DNA of 64,000 nucleotides from Nesterenkonia sp. (GCF_029265375.1 NZ_JAJUJJ010000003.1:107553-171552), one strand, 5' to 3'. Counted from the stretch's first letter, positions 34,315 to 43,414 are shown. A program made the numbers and translations. Notes: a model not told the origin generated them from the sequence alone.

Positions 34315-35517
34315 GTGGCACCAGCTGCTTTTCTCGTCTCTGGAACCCGCACCCCAGTGGGCCGCTACGGCGGGGCACTGTCTTCGGTGCGGCCTGATGA
34401 CCTCGCCGCCCTGGTGATCCGCCGGGTGGTCGAGGATTCCGGGATTCCTTCGGCCGAGGTGGATGAGGTGATCCTCGGCAACGCCAACGGCGCCGGCGAG
34501 GAGAACCGCAATGTGGCCCGCATGGCGTGGCTGCTGGCCGGCTTCGAGGAGACCGTGCCGGGCATCACCGTCAACCGGCTGTGCGCCTCCGGAATGTCCG
34601 CCATCGCCCAGGCCCAGCATATGATCGCCGCCGGCGCGGCCGATCTGGTGGTGGCCGGCGGAGTGGAGTCGATGTCCCGCGCCCCCTGGGTGATGGCCAA
34701 GCCGGAGAAGCCCTTCTCCCGTCCCGGCGAGGTGGCGGACACCTCCATCGGCTGGCGGTTCGTCAATCCGAAGCACCTCGAGCATGAGGGCCGGACCTAC
34801 TCCATGCCGGAGACCGCTGAGGAGGTCGCCCGGGTGGACGGCATCTCCCGCGAGGACGCCGACGCCTTTGCCCTGGCCTCCCAGCAGCGGGCGGCCGCCG
34901 CGGCAGCCAATGGCCGGCTCACCCGGGAGATCACTCCCGTGGAGGTGCCCGGACGCAAAGGGTCCGTCACAGTGGTGGACACCGATGAGGGTCCGCGCCC
35001 GGAGACCACTCTGGAGGCCCTGGCCGGGCTGCGTCCGGTGGTCCCCGGAGGTTCCGTGGTCACGGCCGGCAACTCCTCGGCGCTGAACGACGGCGCCTCT
35101 GCGGTCATCGTGGCCTCGGAGCGGGCTGTGGAGAAGTACGGGCTCACCCCGCGCGCCAGGATCGCCGGTTCGGCCAACGCAGGTGTCCCCCCGCGCATTA
35201 TGGGCATCGGCCCAGTCCCTGCCACGCAGAAGGTCCTGGAGCGCACCGGCTGGAGTCTGGAGGATCTGGAGGCCGTGGAGCTCAACGAAGCCTTCGCCAC
35301 CCAGTCGCTGGCCACTATCCGCCGGCTGGGCCTGGACCCAGAAATCGTCAATACCGACGGCGGCGCGATCGCCCTGGGCCACCCGCTGGGCTCCTCGGGG
35401 TCGCGGATTGTGCTCAGCCTGATCCGCCGCATGGAGGACGACTCCCTCGACCGCGGCCTGGCCACCATGTGCGTGGGCGTGGGTCAAGGCTCGGCGATGC
35501 TGCTGGAGAAGGTCTGA
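34315..35517 (+). CDS. paaJ: 3-oxoadipyl-CoA thiolase
   Basis: A 400-residue thiolase with VNRLCASGMSAIAQAQHM (acylated Cys), [31 protein letters not shown], and MCVGVGQGSAMLL. PaaJ cleaves 3-oxoadipyl-CoA and its dehydro form to acetyl-CoA and succinyl-CoA at the end of the phenylacetate pathway. The start GTG 34315 lies 9 nt after GGAGG. It is the first gene of paaJ-paaF-paaH with its own operator. Confidence 0.92.
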   Translation: MAPAAFLVSGTRTPVGRYGGALSSVRPDDLAALVIRRVVEDSGIPSAEVDEVILGNANGAGEENRNVARMAWLLAGFEETVPGITVNRLCASGMSAIAQAQHMIAAGAADLVVAGGVESMSRAPWVMAKPEKPFSRPGEVADTSIGWRFVNPKHLEHEGRTYSMPETAEEVARVDGISREDADAFALASQQRAAAAAANGRLTREITPVEVPGRKGSVTVVDTDEGPRPETTLEALAGLRPVVPGGSVVTAGNSSALNDGASAVIVASERAVEKYGLTPRARIAGSANAGVPPRIMGIGPVPATQKVLERTGWSLEDLEAVELNEAFATQSLATIRRLGLDPEIVNTDGGAIALGHPLGSSGSRIVLSLIRRMEDDSLDRGLATMCVGVGQGSAMLLEKV

Positions 35518-35540
35518 GGATCCGCACGGAGGTGGACATC

Positions 35541-36329
35541 ATGAGCCAGATGCTGAATACCGAAGACTTCCAGGCACTGACCGTCACCGAATCGGAGGAC
35601 CGGCTGCATGCGCGGCTGAACCGGCCTGAGGTGCGCAACGCCATCGACGCCGCCATGATCGGCGAGCTCCACGCCGTCTGTGAGCACCTGGAGACTGCCC
35701 CGAAGATCCTGATCCTCTCCGGAACCGAGGCCGCGGGCAAGGGCATCTTCGCCTCCGGGGCTGATATCGGCCAGCTGCTGCAGCGCCGCCGGGACGACGC
35801 CCTGCGCGGCATCAACTCTGCGGCCTTCGACCGGATCGCCAAGCTTCCGATGCCGGTCATCGCCGCCGTCGACGGCTACGCCCTGGGCGGGGGCGCTGAG
35901 CTGGCCTGGGCCGCGGACTTCCGCCTGGCCACCCCGCGCGTGAAAGTCGGGCAGCCGGAGACGGGCCTGGGGATCATCCCCGCCGCCGGTGCGCTCTGGC
36001 GGCTCAAGGAGCTGGCCGGCGAGTCGGTGGCCAAGGAGCTGCTGTTCGCCGGCCGGATCCTCTCCGCAGAAGAGGCGCTGCAGCACGGGTTGGTCTCGGC
36101 CATCCACGAGCCGGAGGACCTCCTGACCGCCGCTGACGAGCTGGCCGACCGGATCGCGGCCCAGGATCCGCTGGCGGTTCAGGTCTCCAAGCGGGTCTTC
36201 GCCATGCCGCGGGAGGCTCACCCCCACGTGGACAACCTGGCCCAGGCGATCCTGTTCGAGTCACAGGCCAAGGTCGAGCGCATGCAGGCATTCCTGGACC
36301 GCAAAAAGACCAAGGAGAAGAATGACTGA
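35541..36329 (+). CDS. paaF: Enoyl-CoA hydratase, probable 2,3-dehydroadipyl-CoA hydratase
   Basis: A 262-residue crotonase. Both hydratase glutamates appear in their usual contexts, GYALGGGAELAWAADFRL and GQPETGLGIIPAAGALWRL, and the oxyanion hole lies near IFASGADIGQLL. PaaF hydrates 2,3-dehydroadipyl-CoA to 3-hydroxyadipyl-CoA. ATG 35541 is preceded by GGAGGT. It overlaps paaH by 8 bp. The retained glutamates separate it from paaG at 26.4 kb. Confidence 0.85.
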   Translation: MSQMLNTEDFQALTVTESEDRLHARLNRPEVRNAIDAAMIGELHAVCEHLETAPKILILSGTEAAGKGIFASGADIGQLLQRRRDDALRGINSAAFDRIAKLPMPVIAAVDGYALGGGAELAWAADFRLATPRVKVGQPETGLGIIPAAGALWRLKELAGESVAKELLFAGRILSAEEALQHGLVSAIHEPEDLLTAADELADRIAAQDPLAVQVSKRVFAMPREAHPHVDNLAQAILFESQAKVERMQAFLDRKKTKEKND

Positions 36330-37182
36330 GACACTTCCCTCCCGCATCGGCGTATTGGGAGGCGGCAGGATGGGGGCCGGCATCGCCCACGCCTTCCTGG
36401 TCTCCGGAGCCGAGCAGGTCACGGTGGTGGAGATCGACGACGACGCCGCAGCCGCTGCCGCCCAGCGCGTCACCTCCGATCTGGAAGCAAGCCTGGACCG
36501 CGGCAAGATCACCGGTGCGCTGCAGGACTGGACTGCCGGGCTGAGCACCTCCACCGACTATGCCGCCTTCGCCGACTGCCAGCTGGTCATCGAGGCGGTG
36601 CCGGAGAAGTGGGATATCAAGGTCTCCTCCCTGCAGAAGGCCGAGGAGCAGCTGGATCCCGAGGCATGGCTGGCCACCAACACCTCCTCGATCTCGGTGA
36701 CCCAGCTGGCCGAGCAGCTCAGCCGCCCGGAGCGGTTCTGCGGGCTGCACTTCTTCAATCCGGTGCCGGCCTCCAAGCTGGTAGAGGTGGTTCTTGCCGA
36801 GCAGACCCACCATGACCTGGAGTCCCTGGCGCGGGACTGGGTGGCCGCACTGGGCAAAACACCGGTGGTGGTCAAGGACGCACCGGGCTTCGCCTCCTCC
36901 CGGCTGGGGGTGGCCATCGGCCTGGAGGCTATCCGCATGGTGGAGGAGGGCGTGGCCTCGCCCGAAGACATCGACAACGCGATGGTGCTGGGCTATAAGT
37001 TCCCCATCGGCCCGCTGGCGCTGACCGATATCGTCGGCCTGGACGTCCGCCTCGGGATCGCCGAGTATCTTCACTCCACCCTGGGCGATCGCTTTGAGCC
37101 TCCCCAGCTGATGCGCGACATGGTGGCCCGCGGGGAGCTGGGCCGCAAAACCGGCAGGGGCTTCTACAGCTACACCGACTGA
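36322..37182 (+). CDS. paaH: 3-hydroxyadipyl-CoA dehydrogenase
   Basis: A 286-residue NAD-dependent 3-hydroxyacyl-CoA dehydrogenase: Rossmann motif GVLGGGRMGAGIAHAFLVSG, then TNTSSISVTQLAEQ, GLHFFNPVPASKLVEVV (catalytic His), and C-terminal YKFPIGPLALTDIVGLD. It oxidises 3-hydroxyadipyl-CoA, feeding PaaJ. It starts within the end of paaF (8 bp overlap) and is followed by a strong hairpin terminator. Confidence 0.93.
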   Translation: MTETLPSRIGVLGGGRMGAGIAHAFLVSGAEQVTVVEIDDDAAAAAAQRVTSDLEASLDRGKITGALQDWTAGLSTSTDYAAFADCQLVIEAVPEKWDIKVSSLQKAEEQLDPEAWLATNTSSISVTQLAEQLSRPERFCGLHFFNPVPASKLVEVVLAEQTHHDLESLARDWVAALGKTPVVVKDAPGFASSRLGVAIGLEAIRMVEEGVASPEDIDNAMVLGYKFPIGPLALTDIVGLDVRLGIAEYLHSTLGDRFEPPQLMRDMVARGELGRKTGRGFYSYTD

Positions 37183-37199
37183 TCTGCGGCGCTGACCAT

Positions 37200-37245
37200 A
37201 CAGAAGGAGGCGGTGGCCCCCGTGGGGGTCACCGCCTCCTTCTGT
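37200..37245. terminator. Bidirectional terminator between paaH and the hydroxylase gene
   Basis: ACAGAAGGAGGCGGTG (37200-37215) pairs perfectly with CACCGCCTCCTTCTGT (37230-37245). The stem continues inward by a G-T pair and four G-C pairs to a CGTG loop, so it is about 21 bp long. It separates two converging operons. Confidence 0.85.
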
Positions 37246-37254
37246 GCTGCCGGA

Positions 37255-39150
37255 TCAGTTCTGGGGCAGGAAGATCCCGCTGAAGAAGGTCTCCAGCTCG
37301 GCAGTTGCCGTCAGCGGCAGCACCTGAGCCACATACTGGTCCGGGCGCACCACCACCACGGCCCCGTCACGGCTGATGCTGCGGACATCGAAGATGTCCT
37401 CCTCCGGGTTCACCCCGAAGATGTTGTTCAGGTAGGTCAGCCGGTAGGGCCCCACCTTCGGCTTGAACGCCAGCGGTGCGGCATTGATGTCGATCTCAGG
37501 GTGCTTCTGCTGGTAGATCACCTTGGCGTCGAAGACGGCGTCGTCGTCGCCGTCCTTCGGGGTGAACCGCACCCGCGGGGAAGAGGGGTCGTGGGCGAAC
37601 CACTCGGCCCAGCGTGCCAGCTGCGAGTCCTCCCCCGCCTCCGGGGAGTCGGCGAAGACGTAGATCCTCCAGCGGCCGTCTGCGGTGGCCAGGTGCCCCA
37701 GGTGCAGCGGGTTGCCGTCGCAGACACGGGAGACCCAGGCCGACTTGAACCGCTTGCCCACCGGGAAGCCGGCGGCCAGCTCCTGGTGCTCGGTGGTGCC
37801 GGTGATCATCGAGGGCTGGTACTCGGTCATGAAGCCCGCCGGGAACTCGAAGGTCTTCACGTAGAAGTCCTCGATGACGGAGGGGTCCTCCAGCTCCTCG
37901 GGCTTCTTGGCCATCAGGGTGGACCATTCCTTGTCGAAGTCGATGAGGTTCTGGGCCACCACCTGACGCTCCTCCGAGTAGGTGCTCAGCAGCGACTCCG
38001 GGCTGCGGCCGGTGACCACCTGGCCGAGCTTCCAGCCGAGGTTGAAACCGTCCTGCATGGAGACGTTCATGCCCTGCCCGGCCTTCGCACTGTGGGTGTG
38101 GCAGGCATCGCCGGCGATGAAGACCCGAGGAGTGCGTTCCCCGGTGAGCTCGGCCGGGACGTCGTCGAACTTATCGGTGACCCGGTGGCCGACCTCGTAG
38201 ACGCTGTTCCAGGCGACGTGCCGCACATCGATCGAGTAGGGGTGCAGGATGGCGTTCGCCTTGGCGATGATCTCGTCCAGGCTGGTCTGGCGCACCCGCC
38301 CGCCGTCGTCGTCGGCCACTTCGCCCAGGTCCACATACATCCGGAACAGGTGCCCGCCTTCGCGCGGAATGTGGAGGATATTGCCGCCGGAGCGGGACTG
38401 GATGGCGCATTTGAGCCGGATATCGGGGAAGTCCGATTCGGCCAGCACGTCCATCACGCCCCAGGCGTGCTTGGCCGTGTCGCCGTCGAGCTTGCGGCCG
38501 ATGCAGCGGCGCACGCGGCTGTGGGCACCGTCGGTGCCGAGCACGTACTTCGCCCGCACTGTGCGCTCTGCGCCCTCGTGCTTGCCGGTGAGGTGGCGGA
38601 CCTGCACCTGGACGGGGTAGTCGGGGTCATCGGTGACCTCCAGGTCCAGGAACTCCACCCCGTAGTCGGGCTTCATCCGGGAGGGAGAGCGCTCCATGGA
38701 CTCGGCGAAGTAGTCCAGCACCCGGGCCTGGTTGACCACCAAGTGCGGAAACTCGCTGATGCCGTGCTCATCGTCCAGGGGGCGGGCGGTGCGGATGATG
38801 TGATCTGGGTTCTCCGGGTCCGGCTTCCAGAAGGCCATCTCGGTGATCCGGTAGGCCTCGTTGATGATCTCATCGGCGAATCCGAAGGCCTGGAACGTCT
38901 CCACGCTGCGGGCCTGGATCCCATCGGCCTGTCCGACCTCCAGCCGGCCGGGGCGGCGCTCGATGATCCGGGTGTGGACCTCCGGATACTGGGCCAGCTG
39001 GGCGGCGGCGATCATTCCGGCCGGGCCGGATCCAACGATCAGGACGTCCATCTCGTCGGGCAGGTCCTCGGGGCGGTCTGCTCCGATGCCGGCCGGCGCC
39101 TGGACCCGGGGGTTCCCGGTGACGTAGCCGTGGTGGTGAAAATGCATCAC
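37255..39150 (-). CDS. FAD-dependent aromatic hydroxylase (3-hydroxybenzoate 4-monooxygenase-like)
   Basis: A 631-residue single-component flavoprotein monooxygenase. Motifs: DVLIVGSGPAGMIAAAQLAQ (FAD), YVLGTDGAHSRVRRCIG (DG motif), and RVFIAGDACHTHSAKAGQGM (second FAD contact), with a C-terminal thioredoxin-like domain as in phenol and 3-hydroxybenzoate hydroxylases. It is the last gene of the hpa operon, so it probably makes homoprotocatechuate from 3- or 4-hydroxyphenylacetate; this is inferred. The start is ATG 39150 or the adjacent ATG 39147. Confidence 0.85.
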   Translation of the reverse strand: MMHFHHHGYVTGNPRVQAPAGIGADRPEDLPDEMDVLIVGSGPAGMIAAAQLAQYPEVHTRIIERRPGRLEVGQADGIQARSVETFQAFGFADEIINEAYRITEMAFWKPDPENPDHIIRTARPLDDEHGISEFPHLVVNQARVLDYFAESMERSPSRMKPDYGVEFLDLEVTDDPDYPVQVQVRHLTGKHEGAERTVRAKYVLGTDGAHSRVRRCIGRKLDGDTAKHAWGVMDVLAESDFPDIRLKCAIQSRSGGNILHIPREGGHLFRMYVDLGEVADDDGGRVRQTSLDEIIAKANAILHPYSIDVRHVAWNSVYEVGHRVTDKFDDVPAELTGERTPRVFIAGDACHTHSAKAGQGMNVSMQDGFNLGWKLGQVVTGRSPESLLSTYSEERQVVAQNLIDFDKEWSTLMAKKPEELEDPSVIEDFYVKTFEFPAGFMTEYQPSMITGTTEHQELAAGFPVGKRFKSAWVSRVCDGNPLHLGHLATADGRWRIYVFADSPEAGEDSQLARWAEWFAHDPSSPRVRFTPKDGDDDAVFDAKVIYQQKHPEIDINAAPLAFKPKVGPYRLTYLNNIFGVNPEEDIFDVRSISRDGAVVVVRPDQYVAQVLPLTATAELETFFSGIFLPQN

Positions 39151-39941
39151 TTCTCCTTGGGAAGTTCTGGGGTGATGAAGTCGGCGGTGAGCTTTTCGGA
39201 GCCGCGGGCCAGCAGGGCCACATCGGCGCCGACCAGGACCCAGGAGGCCCCGGCTGCGACATAGTCCCGGGCGGCCGCCGGGTCGAAGGCGTTGACTCCG
39301 GCGGGTTTGCCGGCCTGGGTGACCGCGGTGAATGCCGATTTCACCGCAGCCACAACCTCAGGGTGGGTCTGCTGACCAATGAGCCCCATGGAGGCGGCGA
39401 GGTCGCTGGGGCCCACAAAGACCCCGTCGACGCCGTCGACAGCTGCGATCTCCCCGGCGTTCTCCACGCCTTCGGTGTTCTCCACCTGCACAAAGACGCT
39501 GACGTGCTCGGCTCCCTGCGGCAGGTAGCCCTCCACCCGGTTCCAGCGTCCTGAGCGGGCCAGGGCGCTGCCCACCCCGCGCACACCGGCAGGCGGGTAC
39601 TGGGTCATGGCCACGACCTCACGGGCCTGCTCAGCGGTGGAGACCATGGGCACCAGAATGTTCTGCGCCCCCAGGTCCAGGACCTGCTTGATGATCACCG
39701 TCTCGGCGGCCGGGACCCGCACCAGTGGTGTGGAGGAGTACCCGGAGACCGCGTGCAGCTGCGCCAGGACCGACTCCAGCCCGTTGGGGGCGTGCTCCAT
39801 GTCGATCAGCAGCCAGTCCAGCCCGGCTCCGGCCATGATCTCTGCGGCCACTGGGGAGCCGGAGCAGATCCACCCTCCGTAGAGGGTGCGATCGGCGCCC
39901 TGCAGCTGCCGGGCAAAGGTCGCATCTAGTTGAAGCGGCAT
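39147..39941 (-). CDS. hpaI: 4-hydroxy-2-oxoheptane-1,7-dioate aldolase
   Basis: A 264-residue class II HpcH/HpaI aldolase that cleaves the final C7 intermediate to pyruvate and succinate semialdehyde. Motifs: GLDWLLIDMEHAPN, SSTPLVRVPAAE, and the metal ligands Glu and Asp in VFVQVENTEGVENAGEIAAV and GVFVGPSDLAASMG. ATG 39941 (MPLQLDATFARQL) overlaps the end of hpaH by 16 bp. The alternative longer start lies inside hpaH without support. Confidence 0.92.
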   Translation of the reverse strand: MPLQLDATFARQLQGADRTLYGGWICSGSPVAAEIMAGAGLDWLLIDMEHAPNGLESVLAQLHAVSGYSSTPLVRVPAAETVIIKQVLDLGAQNILVPMVSTAEQAREVVAMTQYPPAGVRGVGSALARSGRWNRVEGYLPQGAEHVSVFVQVENTEGVENAGEIAAVDGVDGVFVGPSDLAASMGLIGQQTHPEVVAAVKSAFTAVTQAGKPAGVNAFDPAAARDYVAAGASWVLVGADVALLARGSEKLTADFITPELPKEK

Positions 39942-40711
39942 GTCACCGTCCCCATCTCTCCGTAGTCGCAGAGCACTGTGTCCCCGGCGCTGACCCACAT
40001 GGGCCGGGTGAAGGAGCCGGCCAGGATGATCTCCCCGGCCTGCAGGGAGTCTCCGTGCTGGGCGAGCTTATTGGCCAGCCATGCCACTCCGACGGCGGGG
40101 TGGTTCAGCACCGCGGCGGCGACGCCGGACTCCTCGATGGTCTCGTTGCGGTACAGGAGCGCGGAGACCCAGCGCAGGTCGACGTCGTGGGGCTTGGTGG
40201 GAGTGCCGCCGTAGACCATCGCGCCCATAGCCGCATTGTCGCTGATGGTGTCCACGATGGTGCGGCCGTCCATCTCGATGCGGCTGGAGAGGATCTCCAG
40301 GGCCGGGATGACGTAGTCAGTGGCGTCCATGACGTCGAACACGGTCACATCCGGCCCATGGAGGTCCTTGCCGAGCACAAAGGCCAGCTCCACCTCGATC
40401 CGCACATTGGAGAAGCGGCTGTGGTCGATCACTGAGCCGTTCTCATAGACCATGTCGGAGAAGATGGCCCCGTAGTCGGGTTCGGTGATGCCGGTGGCGG
40501 CCTGCATGACCTTGGATGTCAGTCCGATCTTGCGGCCCACGGGCCGGCGTCCGGCGGCGATGCCGCGGCGGCGCCACTCGTTCTGCACCGCGTAGGAGTC
40601 CTCGATGGTCATCTCCGGGTAGCGGGCAGTCAGCAGCGGCACAGTGCTGCGGCTCTTCTCCGCCTCGGCGAGCTCGTCGGCGATTGCGGTGATGGTGTCC
40701 TGGGAGAGCAC
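39926..40711 (-). CDS. hpaH: 2-oxohept-4-ene-1,7-dioate hydratase
   Basis: A 261-residue member of the 2-oxopent-4-enoate hydratase/FAH-like family. Motifs: YAVQNEWRRRGIAAGRRPVG, RKIGLTSKVMQAATGI, EVELAFVLGKDL, and AWLANKLAQHGDSLQAGEII followed by GSFTRPMWV. It hydrates the heptenedioate before HpaI cleavage. GTG 40711 (VLSQDTITAI) is chosen because AGGAG lies 9 nt upstream and it begins 17 bp after hpaD. TTG 40717 is an alternative. Confidence 0.9.
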   Translation of the reverse strand: MLSQDTITAIADELAEAEKSRSTVPLLTARYPEMTIEDSYAVQNEWRRRGIAAGRRPVGRKIGLTSKVMQAATGITEPDYGAIFSDMVYENGSVIDHSRFSNVRIEVELAFVLGKDLHGPDVTVFDVMDATDYVIPALEILSSRIEMDGRTIVDTISDNAAMGAMVYGGTPTKPHDVDLRWVSALLYRNETIEESGVAAAVLNHPAVGVAWLANKLAQHGDSLQAGEIILAGSFTRPMWVSAGDTVLCDYGEMGTVTCRFN

Positions 40712-40728
40712 AGTCAACGTCTCCTGCC

Positions 40729-41838
40729 CTACAGCTGGTTCCCGAGCTTGTACTCGCCCTGTTTCCACTCCGGCATGGAGTCGTCATCGTCCTTGCGGGT
40801 GTAGGAGAACCCGTCGGCGCCGATGGTGACGTCCATCTCCGAATCGTCGGTGCGCTCCGTGGTGGGCACCGGGTTGCCCTCCAGGTCCAGCACAGTGGAG
40901 GCCTCGGTGTACCAGGAGGGCACCACGGGGTTGCCCCACCAGTCGCGGCGCTGGTTGTCATGCACGTCCCAGGTCACCCGGGGGTTGTCCGGATCCCCGG
41001 TGTAGTAGTCCTGGGTGTAGATCTCCACCCGGTGGCCGTCGGGGTCGCGCAGGTAGAGGTAGAACGCGTTGGAGACGCCGTGCCGGCCGGGTCCGCGCTC
41101 GATGTGGTCGGACAGCCGCAGGGCGCCGAGCTTGTCGCAGATGGCCAGAATATTGTGCTTCTCGTGGGTGGCGAAGGCCACGTGGTGCATCCGCGGGCCG
41201 GCGCCGCCGGTCATCGCGGTGTCATGCACGGTGGGCTTGCGACGCATCCACGCTGCGTAGGTGGTGCCGGCGTCGTCCTGAATGTCCTCGGTGACCCGGA
41301 AGCCGAGGTCCTCCATATAGGCCACAGCCTTGGGCACATCCGGAGTGACCTGGTTGAAGTGGTCCAGCCGAACCAGGGCGCCGGGGCTGTAGAGGTCGTA
41401 GCGCCAGGCCAGACGCTCCACGTGCTCGACGTCGTAGAAGAACTCGTAGGGGAAGCCCAGCGGGTCCTGGACGCGCACCGAGTCGCCGATGCCTTTGACG
41501 AAGCCGTCCTTGTTCCGGATGACGGGGCATCCGAGCTCCTTGTAGAACGCTTCGGCCTTGTCCAGCTCTTCGGGGCTGCGCACCCGGTAGGAGAAGGCGG
41601 CCACAGCGGCGGTCTCGCCCTTGCGCAGCACCAGGTTGTGGTGGATGAACTCCTCCATGGAGCGCAGGTAGATGGTGTTCTCGTCCTCTGCGGTGACCAC
41701 CAGGTCAAGCACGTCCACGTAGAAGTCGCGGGAGCGCTTCAGATCGGTGACCACCAGCTCCATATAGGCGCAGCGGACCACGTCGGGTGCCGGCGACGAC
41801 GGTGTCGGGATGTTTCCGGCGGGGGTGTTCTCACTCAT
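40729..41838 (-). CDS. hpaD: 3,4-dihydroxyphenylacetate 2,3-dioxygenase (extradiol, VOC fold)
   Basis: A 369-residue type I extradiol dioxygenase with two VOC modules (about 25-140 and 155-290). The likely metal ligands are His in VRLDHFNQV, His in GGAGPRMHHVAFATH, and Glu in HRVEIYTQDYYTG. It cleaves homoprotocatechuate to 5-carboxymethyl-2-hydroxymuconate semialdehyde. It resembles MndD of Arthrobacter globiformis, a manganese enzyme, though metal choice cannot be read from sequence. ATG 41838 follows AAGGAA. Confidence 0.92.
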   Translation of the reverse strand: MSENTPAGNIPTPSSPAPDVVRCAYMELVVTDLKRSRDFYVDVLDLVVTAEDENTIYLRSMEEFIHHNLVLRKGETAAVAAFSYRVRSPEELDKAEAFYKELGCPVIRNKDGFVKGIGDSVRVQDPLGFPYEFFYDVEHVERLAWRYDLYSPGALVRLDHFNQVTPDVPKAVAYMEDLGFRVTEDIQDDAGTTYAAWMRRKPTVHDTAMTGGAGPRMHHVAFATHEKHNILAICDKLGALRLSDHIERGPGRHGVSNAFYLYLRDPDGHRVEIYTQDYYTGDPDNPRVTWDVHDNQRRDWWGNPVVPSWYTEASTVLDLEGNPVPTTERTDDSEMDVTIGADGFSYTRKDDDDSMPEWKQGEYKLGNQL

Positions 41839-41872
41839 GTGGGATTCCTTGCTCTTCAGTGCGGAAGGTGTT

Positions 41873-43378
41873 TCAGTCGGCCTTGCCGAAGACGGGGTTA
41901 TGGACTTCGCCGAGGTTGATGTGCACGGCCTGCTGGTCGGTGTAGAAGTCGATGGAGCGGTAGCCGCCCTCATGCCCCAGTCCGGAGGCCTTCACACCGC
42001 CGAAGGGGGTGCGCAGGTCGCGGACGTTGTTGGAGTTCAGCCACACCATGCCGGCCTCCACCGCCTGGGCGAAGTTGTGCGAACGCTTCAGGTCATTGGT
42101 CCACACGTAGGCGGCCAGACCGTACTTGGTGTCATTGGCCAGCTGCAGCGCCTCCTCTTCGGTGTCGAAGGGGGTGATGGCCACCACGGGCCCGAAGATC
42201 TCCTCCTGGAAGATCCGCGCGGTGGGCGGCACATCGGCGAAGACTGTGGGCTCGATGAAGTTGCCGTCCTCGAATCCTTCAGGCCGGCCGCCTCCGGCGA
42301 CCAGGCGACCCTCGGACTTGCCCAGCTCCACGTAGCTCATCACCTTCTCGAAGTGCTCCGGGTGCACCAGGGCGCCGACCTCAGTCGCCGACTCATGGGG
42401 GAAGCCGACCTTGACCCGCTTGGCCTGGGCCGCGTAGCGCTCGACGAACTCGTCGTAGATGCTGCGTTCGACCAGGATGCGCGAACCTGCGGTGCAGCGC
42501 TCGCCGTTCAGCGAGAAGACCCCGAAGATGGTGGCGTTGATGGCGGCCTCCATATCGGCATCGGCGAACACGATGGCCGGAGACTTCCCGCCCAGCTCCA
42601 TGGAGAGCCCCTTCAGGTGCGGTGCGGAGTTGGCGAAGATGATCTGGCCGGTCTTGGACTCACCGGTGAAGGAGATCAGCGGCACCTCCGGGTGCTTCAC
42701 CAGGGCGTCGCCTGCCTGCTCTCCGATGCCGTTGACCAGGTTGAACACACCAGTGGGCAGCCCTGCCTCCTCGAAGATGCCGGCCCACAGCCCGGCCGAG
42801 AGGGGGGTGAACTCGGCCGGCTTGAGCACCACCGAGTTGCCGGTGGCGATCGCCGGTGCCAGTTTCCAGCTCTCCAGCATGAACGGGGTGTTCCACGGGG
42901 TGATCAGCCCGGCCACGCCGATGGGCTTGCGGTTGACGTAATTGATCTGACGCCCGGGCACCTTATAGGTATCGTCCGCCTGGGCGACGATCAGGTCTGC
43001 GAAGAACCGGAAGTTCTCGGCCGCACGCTTGCCCTGGCTGCGGGCCTGGGTGATGGGCAGGCCGGTGTCGAAGGTCTCCAGCTCTGCCAGTCGGCTGCCG
43101 CGCTCTTCGACGATGTCAGCGATGCGGTGCAGCACCCGGGAGCGCTCCCGCGGCAGGGCGGAGGACCATGAGCCCTCCTCGAAGGCACGCTTGGCCGCTG
43201 CCACGGCGCGGTCGATGTCCTCCTTCTTGCCGGCGGCACCCTGGATGTAGGTCTCATTGGTGACCGGGTTGATGACGTCGAAGGTGTCGCCGTCGGCGGA
43301 GTCGACGAACTCTCCGTCGATGTAGTGCTGGATCTTGTCAGGCAGCTCCGCCGGAACGCGGGTCTCGTACTGGGGCAT
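41873..43378 (-). CDS. hpaE: 5-carboxymethyl-2-hydroxymuconate semialdehyde dehydrogenase
   Basis: A 501-residue NAD-dependent aldehyde dehydrogenase. Motifs: LITPWNTPFMLESWKLAPAI, SFTGESKTGQIIFANSA, MELGGKSPAIVFADAD, and the catalytic Cys in FSLNGERCTAGSRILVE. The C-terminus includes PFGGVKASGLGHEGG. It oxidises the HpaD product. It lies between gntR and hpaD in the operon. Confidence 0.93.
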   Translation of the reverse strand: MPQYETRVPAELPDKIQHYIDGEFVDSADGDTFDVINPVTNETYIQGAAGKKEDIDRAVAAAKRAFEEGSWSSALPRERSRVLHRIADIVEERGSRLAELETFDTGLPITQARSQGKRAAENFRFFADLIVAQADDTYKVPGRQINYVNRKPIGVAGLITPWNTPFMLESWKLAPAIATGNSVVLKPAEFTPLSAGLWAGIFEEAGLPTGVFNLVNGIGEQAGDALVKHPEVPLISFTGESKTGQIIFANSAPHLKGLSMELGGKSPAIVFADADMEAAINATIFGVFSLNGERCTAGSRILVERSIYDEFVERYAAQAKRVKVGFPHESATEVGALVHPEHFEKVMSYVELGKSEGRLVAGGGRPEGFEDGNFIEPTVFADVPPTARIFQEEIFGPVVAITPFDTEEEALQLANDTKYGLAAYVWTNDLKRSHNFAQAVEAGMVWLNSNNVRDLRTPFGGVKASGLGHEGGYRSIDFYTDQQAVHINLGEVHNPVFGKAD

Positions 43379-43414
43379 CTTTTCTCTCCTCGCTTGTCGC
43401 TGAGATGGGAAGGG

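Noticed and set aside
37213..39264. A 683-codon plus-strand ORF opposite the flavoprotein hydroxylase
   Set aside because: It is antisense to a gene with clear FAD motifs, has low-complexity His/Gly/Val-rich translation and no recognisable domain. Long antisense frames are expected at this GC content. The same applies to 4815-6011, 20164-21735, 34309-35487 and 9248-11041.
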